The notes under the pieces are model-generated. The model worked only from the letters and a program-made list of their open reading frames with translations, made no database searches and was not told where the DNA came from. The position numbers and the translations under genes are program-made. Source: Larkinella humicola (GTDB lineage: Bacteria; Bacteroidota; Bacteroidia; Cytophagales; Spirosomataceae). From it: a DNA stretch of 64,000 nucleotides. The stretch lies in the NCBI RefSeq assembly GCF_008727875.1, contig NZ_VTWS01000001.1:682001-746000 (forward strand), in the 5' to 3' direction. This document shows, one piece after another, positions 9,718-18,807 of this stretch (its first letter is position 1; every line of letters starts with the position of its first letter).

Positions 9718-10383
9718 ATGCCCATAAAAGCCTTACTTTTTGACCTGGATGGCGTTATTGTCGACACCGCCATTTACCATTATCAAGCCTGGCGACGGAT
9801 GGCCAACTCGTTGGGTTTCGATATTACGGAAGAATTCAATGAGCAACTGAAAGGCATCAGCCGAACCGAATCCCTGGAAATTATTCTGGCTCACGGTGGC
9901 CTGACGGTTTCGGAAGATCATAAACTGGCGCTGGCTACGCAGAAAAACGAGTGGTATTTGGAACTGGTTTCACAGATGACCCCCGCAGCAATTCTGCCCG
10001 GCGTTACGGATTTTTTTGTGGCCGTTAAAACCGCCCACCTGAAAACCGCCATTGGTTCGGTGAGTAAAAATGCGCGCCTGATTCTGGAACGCATCGGCAT
10101 GATCGACGATTTCGATTCCATCATCGATGGCACCAAAATCAGCCGGGGCAAACCCGATCCGGAGGTTTTTCTGAAAGGAGCCGCCGAACTACACGTCCGG
10201 CCCGACGAATGCGTGGTTTTTGAAGATGCCGTTGCGGGTGTCGAGGCCGCCAAACGGGGCGGGATGCTGGCCGTTGGCATTGGCTTGCCGTCGGTCTTGA
10301 CCCAAGCCGATCTGGTGGTTCCGTCGCTGGCGAAATTGACGCTGGAGGAGGTTTTCACCCTGTCAGCGGTCGAAAGACCCTGA
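9718..10383 (+). CDS. pgmB: Beta-phosphoglucomutase
   Basis: I choose the ATG at 9718 because the HAD motif LLFDLDGVIVDT follows at once; the frame extends upstream without family-like sequence. The 221-residue protein has the HAD nucleophile region (DLDG), the GSVSKNA loop, a Lys in SRGKPDPE and the acidic EDAVAGVEAA motif. It converts beta-glucose 1-phosphate to glucose 6-phosphate, the partner step of GH65 phosphorolysis. The last nine or so codons, including TLEEVFTLS, lie in the left arm of a palindrome that continues past the stop, so the C-terminus appears to have been remodelled by that repeat. Confidence 0.9.
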   Translation: MPIKALLFDLDGVIVDTAIYHYQAWRRMANSLGFDITEEFNEQLKGISRTESLEIILAHGGLTVSEDHKLALATQKNEWYLELVSQMTPAAILPGVTDFFVAVKTAHLKTAIGSVSKNARLILERIGMIDDFDSIIDGTKISRGKPDPEVFLKGAAELHVRPDECVVFEDAVAGVEAAKRGGMLAVGIGLPSVLTQADLVVPSLAKLTLEEVFTLSAVERP

Positions 10384-10552
10384 CAGCGGTGAAGACCTCC
10401 TCCAGAGCCGTCGCATGATCGACAACCCTAACAGCGGTCGAAACCCAATCAGCGGTCGAACGGTGGCTCAACCGATCATATCATGCCAGCAGCGGCTATC
10501 CTTTTCATTAAATCAAAACCGCTGTCAGGGTCTACCGATCATGCGATGACCC
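10342..10552. repeat. Two successive inverted repeats with AGCGGTCGAA direct repeats, overlapping the end of pgmB
   Basis: The first inverted repeat spans 10342-10405: CTGGAGGAGG in the pgmB coding end pairs with CCTCCTCCAG after the stop, and the arms agree over about 25 nt with one mismatch and one indel. A second runs from about 10410 (CGCATGATCG, then CCCTAACAGCGGT) to about 10552 (ACCGCTGTCAGGG, then CGATCATGCG). Between and within them CAGCGGT recurs at 10364, 10384, 10432 and 10450, mostly followed by CGAA. There is no long T-run. It fills the gap before the DinB gene. Confidence 0.85.
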
Positions 10553-10575
10553 GGCGCTAACCGGGTTAGAAAAAT

Positions 10576-11148
10576 ATGCAAAAAATAGAAACCGCGCACC
10601 AACTCCAGCAGCGGATCAAAACGGTTCTGGAAACCGTTGAGCGGGAATTGCGTCCGCTGTCCGATGAGCAACTTAATTGGAAACCCGATACTAAACGCTG
10701 GAGCATCACGCAGTGTCTGCAACACCTCAACCTGGCCGAACGGTTTTACATTCGAAACCTCCAGAAAAAAGTGGATGACCTGGGCTTCATTCAGACCAGC
10801 CCGATCGATCAACCCTTAAAAAGCACGCTGGTCGGCCGAATGCTGCGCAAAGCCATCGACCCGAATACAAAAATGAAACTGCCGACGGTTTCGTTCATGA
10901 CGCCCCGCAACGATCTGGACGCCCGCGATGTGATGAAGCAGTTTGTGGAATTGCAGCAACTGTTGCACGAATTGCTCGATAAGGCCCCGTACATCGACTG
11001 GAACGAGGAAAAAATGATGACCCTCTTTGGCAACTGGCTTAAAATCAACGTCGGCGATGCGTTTCAAATGCTGGTGGCCCACACCGAGCGTCACCTCAAC
11101 CAGGCGCTGCGGGTCAAGCAGGAAGCCGCTGGTTTTCTGGCGAAATAA
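10576..11148 (+). CDS. DinB-superfamily protein
   Basis: This 190-residue protein is predicted to be a four-helix bundle. It has the DinB-type histidines in QCLQHLNLAERFY near residue 50 and VAHTERHLNQ near residue 170, which probably bind a metal. The WSITQCLQHL motif is common in DinB_2 members of Bacteroidota. The family includes thiol-dependent transferases, but most members have no known substrate. It lies between the palindrome after pgmB and the GH65 gene, on the same strand, and has no clear link to glucan metabolism. Confidence 0.8.
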   Translation: MQKIETAHQLQQRIKTVLETVERELRPLSDEQLNWKPDTKRWSITQCLQHLNLAERFYIRNLQKKVDDLGFIQTSPIDQPLKSTLVGRMLRKAIDPNTKMKLPTVSFMTPRNDLDARDVMKQFVELQQLLHELLDKAPYIDWNEEKMMTLFGNWLKINVGDAFQMLVAHTERHLNQALRVKQEAAGFLAK

Positions 11149-11264
11149 GTATATTTACGCCCAGCCCTCGATCAAAAAACCATAAGTATTTACCAATCAA
11201 TTTATTAACAGCGCACCCTATCACATAGTGTTTTCCATCTCGCTAAAAATAACCTTAACCCGGA

Positions 11265-13595
11265 ATGAAACAGTACTTAAAGCACGACCCCTGGCTGATT
11301 GTTGAAGAGGATTTCCACCGTTCCTACAATGAAATTACGGAGAGTGTCATGAGCCTCGGTAACGGGCGCATGGGACAACGGGGTAATTTTGAAGAGAATT
11401 TTTCGGGTAAAACCTTGCAGGGTAACTACGTCGCCGGGGTCTATTACCCCGACAAAACTCGGGTTGGCTGGTGGAAAAACGGGTATCCCGAGTACTTCGC
11501 CAAAGTGCTGAACGCGGCCAACTGGATCGGTATTTCCATCAACATCGAATACGAAACGCTGGATCTAAACACCTGCGAAGTCCGCGATTTCCGGCGGGTG
11601 CTGAACATGCAGGAAGGGTATCTGGAACGGTCGTTTGTGGCGTTGTTGAAAAGTGGAAAAGAACTTCAGGTGAATGCGAAGCGGTTTTGCTCCATCGTCG
11701 ACGACGAAGCCGGGGTGATCCGGTATAGCCTGACGCCGTTGAATTTCGACGCCAAAATTACCATCGAACCGTACATTGACGGCAACATCCGCAACCGCGA
11801 CTCCAACTACGACGAAACGTTCTGGGATGAAGTGCGGAAAGAAACCGGGTACGGGGAAGCCTACATCGAGCTACGGACCCGAAAAACCGGCTTTCACGTT
11901 TGCACGGGCATGGCCATCGAAATTGAGCAGGACAACGCCCGGATCGATTTTCAATCCCAGCCCATCCGGCAGGAAAAATACGTCGCCAACCGCCTGACGC
12001 TGGATTGCCGGAAAGGACAGGAAACGGCGATTTATAAATACGCCGTGAACCTGTCGTCGCTCAATTACGACAGCGATTCAGTCGTTTCGGAAGCCCGAAA
12101 ATACCTGCAGCGGATTACCGGAAAAGGTTTTGACCGGATGCTGATCGAACAACAGCAGGCCTGGGCTGACAAATGGAAGATGAACGACATTACCATCGAA
12201 GGCGATGTTGCGGCTCAACAGGGCATCCGGTTTTCGATTTTTCAATTGAACCAGACCTATACCGGCGAAGACGAACGGCTGAACATTGGCCCGAAAGGCT
12301 TTACTGGGGAGAAATACGGCGGCTCGACCTATTGGGACACCGAAGCGTATTGCCTGCCTTTTTACCTCGCCACGGCCGATCAGAAAGTCAGCCGAAACCT
12401 GTTGCTGTATCGGTACAAGCACCTTGAAAAAGCCATCGAAAACGCCCAAAAACTGGGTTTCAAAGCCGGGGCAGCCCTCTACCCGATGGTGACAATGAAC
12501 GGCGAGGAGTGCCACAATGAGTGGGAAATTACGTTCGAGGAAATCCACCGCAACGGCGCCATTGCCTACGCCATCTACGATTACGTCCGGTATACGGGCG
12601 ATTCGGAGTATTTGACAGACTATGGCCTGGAAGTGCTGATTGCGATCAGCCGGTTCTGGAGCCAGCGCGTCAACTGGTCGGAGGCCAAACAACAGTATGT
12701 GATGCTGGGCGTGACCGGGCCGAACGAATACGAAAATAACGTCAACAACAACTGGTACACGAGTTACCTGGCCGCCTGGACATTACGCTATACCGTCGAA
12801 ACCGTTGGTCGGGTGAAGCAGCTCAATCCGGAGAAATTCAACGAGTTGTGCGACCGGATTCATTTCCGGGAGGAAAAGGAAGTAGCCACCGCCCTGCACA
12901 TCGCGGAGAATATACACCTACCTTACGACCATAACCGGCAGGTTTTTCTGCAACAGGAATCGTTTCTGGACAAAGAACTGATGCCGGTGAGCGAGATTCC
13001 AAAAGGGCAACGCCCCTTGAACCAGCACTGGTCGTGGGACCGGATTCTGCGCTCCTGTTTCATCAAACAAGCCGACGTGCTGCAGGGCATGTATTTTTTT
13101 GAAGACGACTTCGACCGGGAAACGTTACGCCGGAATTTCGATTTCTACGAGCCGATGACCGTTCACGAATCATCACTCTCGCCCTGCGTCCACTCGGTGC
13201 TGGCGTCGCAACTGGGCATGAAGGAAAAGGCGTATGAGATGTACCTGCGCACCGCCCGGTTGGACCTCGACGACTACAACAACGACACCGAAGACGGCTG
13301 CCACATCACCTCGATGGCTGGCACCTGGCTAGCGGTGGTGAAAGGGTTCGGCGGTTTCCGGATCAAGGATGAGCAGGTTGTTTTAGAGCCGCATTGCCCA
13401 GACAACTGGGCGTCGCTGGCATTCAAAGTCCGGTTTCGGGGGGCCTTGCTGGAAATTAAAGTGACACAGACCGATGCAAGTGTGCAGAACTTTTCGGAAA
13501 AACCCGCTGAGATTCTGCTCTTCGGAAAACTGCTGACGCTGGAAGGGAAAAGCCAGAAAACCGTGCAGCGTCCGACTGAGTCTGACGCGATTTAA
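11265..13595 (+). CDS. GH65 maltose-phosphorylase-like enzyme
   Basis: This 776-residue enzyme has the full GH65 layout: an N-terminal beta-sandwich, a linker, an (alpha/alpha)6 barrel and a C-terminal beta-sheet domain. GPNEYENN contains Glu488, the position of the known catalytic acid in maltose phosphorylase. WDTEAYCLPF and a Lys-Gln pair at about residues 600 are further family features. It lacks a signal peptide, so it works in the cytoplasm, splitting a disaccharide with phosphate into glucose and beta-glucose 1-phosphate. pgmB just upstream and the GH13 genes make maltose the likely substrate; kojibiose or trehalose specificity is possible. Confidence 0.9.
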   Translation: MKQYLKHDPWLIVEEDFHRSYNEITESVMSLGNGRMGQRGNFEENFSGKTLQGNYVAGVYYPDKTRVGWWKNGYPEYFAKVLNAANWIGISINIEYETLDLNTCEVRDFRRVLNMQEGYLERSFVALLKSGKELQVNAKRFCSIVDDEAGVIRYSLTPLNFDAKITIEPYIDGNIRNRDSNYDETFWDEVRKETGYGEAYIELRTRKTGFHVCTGMAIEIEQDNARIDFQSQPIRQEKYVANRLTLDCRKGQETAIYKYAVNLSSLNYDSDSVVSEARKYLQRITGKGFDRMLIEQQQAWADKWKMNDITIEGDVAAQQGIRFSIFQLNQTYTGEDERLNIGPKGFTGEKYGGSTYWDTEAYCLPFYLATADQKVSRNLLLYRYKHLEKAIENAQKLGFKAGAALYPMVTMNGEECHNEWEITFEEIHRNGAIAYAIYDYVRYTGDSEYLTDYGLEVLIAISRFWSQRVNWSEAKQQYVMLGVTGPNEYENNVNNNWYTSYLAAWTLRYTVETVGRVKQLNPEKFNELCDRIHFREEKEVATALHIAENIHLPYDHNRQVFLQQESFLDKELMPVSEIPKGQRPLNQHWSWDRILRSCFIKQADVLQGMYFFEDDFDRETLRRNFDFYEPMTVHESSLSPCVHSVLASQLGMKEKAYEMYLRTARLDLDDYNNDTEDGCHITSMAGTWLAVVKGFGGFRIKDEQVVLEPHCPDNWASLAFKVRFRGALLEIKVTQTDASVQNFSEKPAEILLFGKLLTLEGKSQKTVQRPTESDAI

Positions 13596-13642
13596 AACTC
13601 CGGCTGGTTCCTGCGCATGAACCAGCCGGAGTTCTTTTTTTT
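13596..13642 (+). terminator. Intrinsic terminator of the GH65 gene
   Basis: A perfect 15-bp stem (AACTCCGGCTGGTTC with GAACCAGCCGGAGTT) and an 8-nt loop begin directly after the stop codon and are followed by CTTTTTTTT. This closes the maltodextrin operon. Confidence 0.95.
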
Positions 13643-13713
13643 GTAGAATGCCATTTTCCGAATGGTAGCAAGGGCAGCACCTAACGGGGAATTTTGAAGA
13701 AGTAGTCCACCCC

Positions 13714-14766
13714 ATGAACAAAACCCGTTGCCGTTTCAAGCTACCCAGTGGGCTGGCCCTACTTTCCATAACGGGTTTCCTGATAACCCTTTCCTGCCAG
13801 ACGCCCGATTCGAAACAACTCACTCCGGCTTTTTATTTCTGGCAAACCACCTACAGCCCTTCCCCTACCGAACGTCGGTTGCTCGATCAGCTTCAAATCC
13901 GGAAGCTTTACCTCCGGTATTTCGACGTGGACTGGGACCCGGCCACCCAATCGGCGGTTCCGAAAGCGGTCGTCCGGTTTGCCCAAAAGCCTGCCGGACT
14001 GACCATCGTTCCGGTGGTATTTATCACGAACCAGACACTTCTTCGCTGCCCTGTGTCGGCCATTTCGGGGCTGGCCGAAAATCTATTTCGAAAAATTACG
14101 CAGATCTCCCGGCAGAATGGCATTTACAGTCCGGAAATCCAGTTGGATTGCGACTGGAGCGCGGGAAGCCGGGAGCGATATTTTCACCTGCTCCGGGAGC
14201 TTAAGAACCGCTTCAAGGGTCCGGTTTCGGCCACCATCCGGCTCCACCAGATCAAGTATCCGGAACAAACCGGGTTGCCACCCGTCGACCGGGGCATGTT
14301 GATGTTTTATAACATGGCCGACTGGAAACGCGCTGAAACCCGCAATTCGATTTATGATCTGGCTGTAGCCCTGCGCTACACCGACTTTCTGGAACGCTAT
14401 CCCTTGCCGCTGGATGTGGTCCTGCCGTTGTTTCGCTGGACGGTCGTTTACCGGAACAACCGGTTCCTGAGCTTGCTCAACAACCTCGATTCCAAAACGT
14501 TGACGACCTGTTCTTTTTTGAAACCGGAGACCGAAAACCGGTTCGTCGCCAACCGCGACACCAGCGCCCTTGGTTTTTCCATCCGCCGGGGCGATGTATT
14601 CCGGGCAGAAGCCTGCCAAATCGATGATTTGACGGCGGGGAAGCACCTTTTGCTATCGAAAATTCGAAATCAAAAACTTACATTTGCCCTCTATCATCTC
14701 GATTCTACCGTAACCTCCTCCTATACCAATGCGTTTCTTCACTCTCTTGTCCGGTCGTCTCCGTAG
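13714..14766 (+). CDS. Hypothetical lipoprotein, possibly a TIM-barrel fold
   Basis: The protein has 350 residues with a lipoprotein signal ending in ITLSC near residue 28. The segment FYFWQTTYSP at the start of the mature part and PEIQLDCDWS near residue 145 recall DUF3142-like proteins, which are predicted to be glycosidase-like barrels; I hold this weakly. No confirmed catalytic pair is visible. The last 38 bases overlap the start of the next gene in another frame, so the two are surely co-transcribed and probably act together at the membrane. Confidence 0.65.
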   Translation: MNKTRCRFKLPSGLALLSITGFLITLSCQTPDSKQLTPAFYFWQTTYSPSPTERRLLDQLQIRKLYLRYFDVDWDPATQSAVPKAVVRFAQKPAGLTIVPVVFITNQTLLRCPVSAISGLAENLFRKITQISRQNGIYSPEIQLDCDWSAGSRERYFHLLRELKNRFKGPVSATIRLHQIKYPEQTGLPPVDRGMLMFYNMADWKRAETRNSIYDLAVALRYTDFLERYPLPLDVVLPLFRWTVVYRNNRFLSLLNNLDSKTLTTCSFLKPETENRFVANRDTSALGFSIRRGDVFRAEACQIDDLTAGKHLLLSKIRNQKLTFALYHLDSTVTSSYTNAFLHSLVRSSP

Positions 14767-17182
14767 CGCCCTGCTGTCGGTTGCCATTCTGATTGGTTTT
14801 GCCTGTGGCCCGAGTTCGTACGACATCAACGAGTTTATGAGTTTTTTCATGCCGGAAAGCAGCCAGACCTCCCTCCGTGACCAAATTTACCACTTTACGC
14901 CACAACTCTACCGCTACGATGAGTATTTCGATACGGATGAAGACACGGTTGTAACGGACGAGAATGTGCTGGCCTGGAAAGCCTACTGCCGGGGCAAAGC
15001 ACCTGACACCGAGATTTCTGCCGCTTTGTACAGCCGCGATAACCAGCCGTCGAACGGCCTGGTCCGTTGGGCCGCAGCCGCCAATCCGGCCGCATTGACC
15101 TATCTGAAGCTGGCCTGGCAAGCCGAAGCGGCCGCACCCCGTCCAGTCAATGCCTGGGAAGCAGATTCCGTTCGTCAGGACACCTCAGGCTCAGTGTTGC
15201 CGACGCTTCTGGCCGAAGCCAGAGCCGGTTTTGAGTCAACGCAGGATCCGTTTTTGAAGGAGCGTTACGCTTTTCAGGCCGTCAAACTGGCGGCTATGTC
15301 GAAGAAGTATGCCCTGAGCCGCACGCTTTACGATGAAATGGTTCGCCCGTTGTCCAAAAAAACCTTCCTGAGTGACTGGTCGTTGTGCCGTCACGCGGGG
15401 GCGACGATGGCATTGGGTGATACGGCCCTGGCCCTGTATGAATTCGCGCAGGTTTTTGACCGCTGCCCGTCGCGCCGTCGCGAAGCCGAAACCAGTCTGC
15501 GGATTTACGGCATTCGGTTTCGGGAAAAAGCCCTTGATTTTTGCAAAAATGACCGCGAAAAAGCCGCCGTCTATGCCATTTGTGCCATTCAGCCGAAACA
15601 GGATGCTTTGCCGTTTTTGAAAGAAATGGCGAGCCTGAACCCAAAAAATCCGCTGATTGAATTGGTGATGGCACGGGAGATCAATCGAAATGAATATTTT
15701 TTCTTTCAGGATTCGTCACCCATCAGCGTCTATGATGACAAAACGCGGACGGACTCGCTCAACTTTGTGAATCGGAAAAACGAAGCACCCGACTACTTCC
15801 AACAGCTTCGGGACTTTGCGCTGCAGTCGGCGGGAAATACAAAGTTGGGCAATCCGGCATTCTGGTACACGGCAACCGCGTACCTGGACTATCTGGCTAA
15901 AGCCTATCCTGATGCCAAGACCAACCTCGATCTGGCCACTCAGCAACCGACCACCAACCCGATGTTGAAAAAGCAAATCGTTCTTCAACAGATGCTTTTG
16001 CTTACCGCCCAAACAGAAACCCTCAGCCCGGATGTTGAAAACCAGTTGATTGGCTACCTCGAACAGTTTGGCAATTCAACAAGCTTTCACATGACCAATG
16101 CGTTTGTTGAAACCTGTAAACAGTTGGCTCAGAAATACGGGTACGGAAAACCGGTTGAAAAAGAATCGGGCGGTTGGCTGGCGGGTTGTTTTCGGTCCAA
16201 GTCCGGCCAGTCGGACGCCCCTTCAACCGCCAAAGCGTTTTTACTCACCGCCCTGACGTCGTCGCAACTCAACCGGAATGACCTGTATTTTGACAGCCAC
16301 TCCGATTTATACGACATTGAAGACACGACCTCATCCGCCACGATTCGGAACGTCGTTCAGTTTGCCACCAACCCAAATCCTACCGGGTTTGACCAACGGC
16401 TCTTGAAACTCACCGGATTTACCAACGACGCCCTCTATCTGCTCTTGGGAAGACGGCTTCTGGCCGAAAACCAGTATGCCGAAGCCGCGGAAGCCTACGC
16501 GAACGTCTCCCAAAAAACCTGGAAAACCGAGCCTTTTTCGTCCTATTTCAGCGAAAATCCGTTCGTCGTCAATCTTCTCGGTAAGCCGCAAGGAACAAAA
16601 ACCGCCAACGCTTACACCCCGGTTTCCTTTCTCAAAAAAATGGTTGACCTGGAATCGAAGGCCAAAACCGCATCGGGCGATGAAGCCGCCGACCTGTATT
16701 ACCAACTGGGCTGCGGAGCGTTCAATCTGAGCTGGTTTGGCAATGCCTGGCTCTTGGTGCGGGCGCGCTGGAGCGGTGCCGAACCGGTTCTATATCAGTA
16801 TACTTACCGGCAGGTTCAGCAACCTCAACGGGATCGCGGTTTTCGGCTGATTGGCGAGCAGGATTACTATACCAATGCAACTGCTAAGTCTTTTTTCGAG
16901 AAAGCAATGGCGGCTGCCAAAAATCCGGAACTGGCTGCCAAAGCCTGCTTTATGGCCGCTCGCTGCGAACAAAATGCGTTTCGCACTCGGCAGGAACTTG
17001 AATATGCCAAGCGCAATTACACCATCGATCCCAAACCGTTCGACACCGAAATGAAAACTCTGCGTCGGCAACAGTACAGTGCCTCCCTGACCAGACTGGC
17101 CAAAGTCTATGCGCAAACCCGGTTTCACAAAGAGATGATTCGCGAATGTGCGACGTATTCGGATTTCCTGGCCGGGAAATGA
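14729..17182 (+). CDS. Large hypothetical lipoprotein with helical repeats
   Basis: The 817-residue protein has a hydrophobic N-terminus ending in IGFACGP, consistent with a lipoprotein. The body is rich in Ala, Leu and Tyr with repeated helix-turn-helix segments (for example EAAEAYANVSQ and AKACFMAARCEQ) that look like degenerate TPR or SEL1 units, so a scaffold role is likely. No enzyme motif is visible. It overlaps the preceding lipoprotein gene by 38 bases. I know no function for the pair. Confidence 0.7.
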   Translation: MRFFTLLSGRLRSALLSVAILIGFACGPSSYDINEFMSFFMPESSQTSLRDQIYHFTPQLYRYDEYFDTDEDTVVTDENVLAWKAYCRGKAPDTEISAALYSRDNQPSNGLVRWAAAANPAALTYLKLAWQAEAAAPRPVNAWEADSVRQDTSGSVLPTLLAEARAGFESTQDPFLKERYAFQAVKLAAMSKKYALSRTLYDEMVRPLSKKTFLSDWSLCRHAGATMALGDTALALYEFAQVFDRCPSRRREAETSLRIYGIRFREKALDFCKNDREKAAVYAICAIQPKQDALPFLKEMASLNPKNPLIELVMAREINRNEYFFFQDSSPISVYDDKTRTDSLNFVNRKNEAPDYFQQLRDFALQSAGNTKLGNPAFWYTATAYLDYLAKAYPDAKTNLDLATQQPTTNPMLKKQIVLQQMLLLTAQTETLSPDVENQLIGYLEQFGNSTSFHMTNAFVETCKQLAQKYGYGKPVEKESGGWLAGCFRSKSGQSDAPSTAKAFLLTALTSSQLNRNDLYFDSHSDLYDIEDTTSSATIRNVVQFATNPNPTGFDQRLLKLTGFTNDALYLLLGRRLLAENQYAEAAEAYANVSQKTWKTEPFSSYFSENPFVVNLLGKPQGTKTANAYTPVSFLKKMVDLESKAKTASGDEAADLYYQLGCGAFNLSWFGNAWLLVRARWSGAEPVLYQYTYRQVQQPQRDRGFRLIGEQDYYTNATAKSFFEKAMAAAKNPELAAKACFMAARCEQNAFRTRQELEYAKRNYTIDPKPFDTEMKTLRRQQYSASLTRLAKVYAQTRFHKEMIRECATYSDFLAGK

Positions 17183-17183
17183 C

Positions 17184-17963
17184 TCAGTTTTTCGTAAACC
17201 GCTCACCGAAATACAAATTCAGTCCCACGGTCACAAAGCCCCATTTGTCGGGGCTGTTTTTCCCATAGTGGTTTCCTTCCGTAAACGCCGGACCCGTTGT
17301 TTGCATCACCTGGTTGTTATCGTCCAGGGTAGCATCCAGTTTGTCAGTACGGACGAGATTGAGCCGGACATCCCCGAAAATACTCATCCGGCGCGACAGG
17401 GCGGTTGCGCCCCGCAGCCCCACCAGCCAAACCAGTTCGTGGGTGCGTTTGACCCCGGCTTTTCCGCGCGCTTCAACTCCGTCGCGCGAACGGTGACTGC
17501 CCGGGCTGTTGGTTACCCGCTGTACCGCTCCCGTGGTCAGATCCAGGGCTTCTGCCCGGAAAAACACCAGACCTGCACCGCCATAGGGGCGTAGTTCCAC
17601 CAGCTTCTGCCCCTGCCTGAAGCATTCCAGTATATCCACAGACACGGCACCGGCTGCCTGGATAAACCGTGTTTTGGCACTGGAATGATAATACTCATCC
17701 TGTTGGGATTGCAACCTTCCGACATCGAACGGCAATTCGACCGTCACGGTTTTTGTGATCGGTATTAGCAGTGAAGCCCCGGCGAACGGAGTCGATATGG
17801 GATCTTTCAGATCTCCATACAATTGATTGAGTCCGGCCCGAACCGCGACGCTTGCGGGTTGTGAAGTTGTTTTAGGCGACGTTGATTTGGGCTGAGCGAA
17901 TGCCTGTACAATACTCATACCGAGCAGAAACAGACTGAAACCGGGGCGTAGTTTTCTTTTCAT
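17184..17963 (-). CDS. Predicted outer-membrane beta-barrel protein
   Basis: The protein has 259 residues with a signal peptide (FSLFLLGMSIVQAFAQ). The mature part has alternating hydrophobic segments and ends in FVTVGLNLYFGERF, typical of a small OmpA-like or porin-like barrel strand near the C-terminus. It is convergent with the TPR-like lipoprotein and the two stop codons are only one base apart. Nothing in the sequence shows a ligand. Confidence 0.6.
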   Translation of the reverse strand: MKRKLRPGFSLFLLGMSIVQAFAQPKSTSPKTTSQPASVAVRAGLNQLYGDLKDPISTPFAGASLLIPITKTVTVELPFDVGRLQSQQDEYYHSSAKTRFIQAAGAVSVDILECFRQGQKLVELRPYGGAGLVFFRAEALDLTTGAVQRVTNSPGSHRSRDGVEARGKAGVKRTHELVWLVGLRGATALSRRMSIFGDVRLNLVRTDKLDATLDDNNQVMQTTGPAFTEGNHYGKNSPDKWGFVTVGLNLYFGERFTKN

Positions 17964-18064
17964 CCGTCGACAGGTTTATGTGTTTCCCTTAGACGCAAAT
18001 CCGGTAAAAAAGTCATCCCGATTGCCTTCATTTGTAATGTGAACCGCAAATTGGTTCTTCCGCT

Positions 18065-18736
18065 ATGGCCGCTTTTACACCCGTTGACACTGGATTTGAT
18101 GGCATAGCCCCCTTTTACGATGCCCTTTCGCGGCTGGTTTTCGGTAATTCGCTGCGAAAAGCGCAGGTTTACTGGCTCGGATCGGTTCCCCAAAAAGCGG
18201 ACATCCTGGTGTTGGGGGGCGGTTCGGGATGGTTGTTGTCGCGCATTCTGGCAGTTTGCGATCCCCGATCCGTTCTCTACATCGATGCGTCACCAGTCAT
18301 GATTTCTTTGGCAAAAAAAGAAGTAAAAAACGACAGTCGGGTCATCTTCCGGGTTGGCACCGAAACCGCCATTTGGCCCGGCGACGGGGTTGATGTCCTC
18401 TTTACGCCGTTTGTTCTCGATCTGTTTACGGAGGAACGTCTGCAAACCCAGCTGCTGCCCCGGCTGCTGGACTGCCTACACAGGGACGGGTATTGGTTTT
18501 GCTGCGATTTCGACCAACCGGTTTACGGGTGGCAACGCCTGCTACTGTGGGCTCAATACCGGTTTTTCCGCACGCTGAGTCACATTGAAGCGCATCGACT
18601 GCCCCATTGGTTAACGCTACTGAATTCGCTGCCTTCTTTGCGCCCTGTTGAATCAAAAGCCTTTTTTGGGAAAATGATTCTGAGTGGTTGCTGGCAGAAA
18701 ACCGCTGTCGGACGCCCGGAACAAGCGGTCAGGTAA
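18065..18736 (+). CDS. Class I SAM-dependent methyltransferase
   Basis: The 223-residue protein starts with an AFTPVDTGFDGIAPFYDALS segment, as in UbiE-like methyltransferases, followed by motif I LVLGGGSGWLLSR near residue 50, acidic motif LYIDASPVM and post-motif VDVLFTPFVLDLF. The substrate is unknown. A weak hydrophobic stretch near residue 155 (RLLLWAQYRFF) may associate with the membrane. It stands alone, with dnaK convergent downstream. Confidence 0.8.
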   Translation: MAAFTPVDTGFDGIAPFYDALSRLVFGNSLRKAQVYWLGSVPQKADILVLGGGSGWLLSRILAVCDPRSVLYIDASPVMISLAKKEVKNDSRVIFRVGTETAIWPGDGVDVLFTPFVLDLFTEERLQTQLLPRLLDCLHRDGYWFCCDFDQPVYGWQRLLLWAQYRFFRTLSHIEAHRLPHWLTLLNSLPSLRPVESKAFFGKMILSGCWQKTAVGRPEQAVR

Positions 18737-18752
18737 GCCGGTAAGAAAGGAG

Positions 18753-18786
18753 CAAAAAAAGCCAGCCTGTTTATCACAGACTGGCT
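18753..18786 (-). terminator. Intrinsic terminator of dnaK
   Basis: On the minus strand an 11-bp stem (AGCCAGTCTGT with ACAGGCTGGCT, one wobble pair) and a 5-nt loop are followed by TTTTTTT, about 20 bases after the dnaK stop. Confidence 0.85.
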
Positions 18787-18807
18787 TCCCAATTCTATCG
18801 GCACGTA

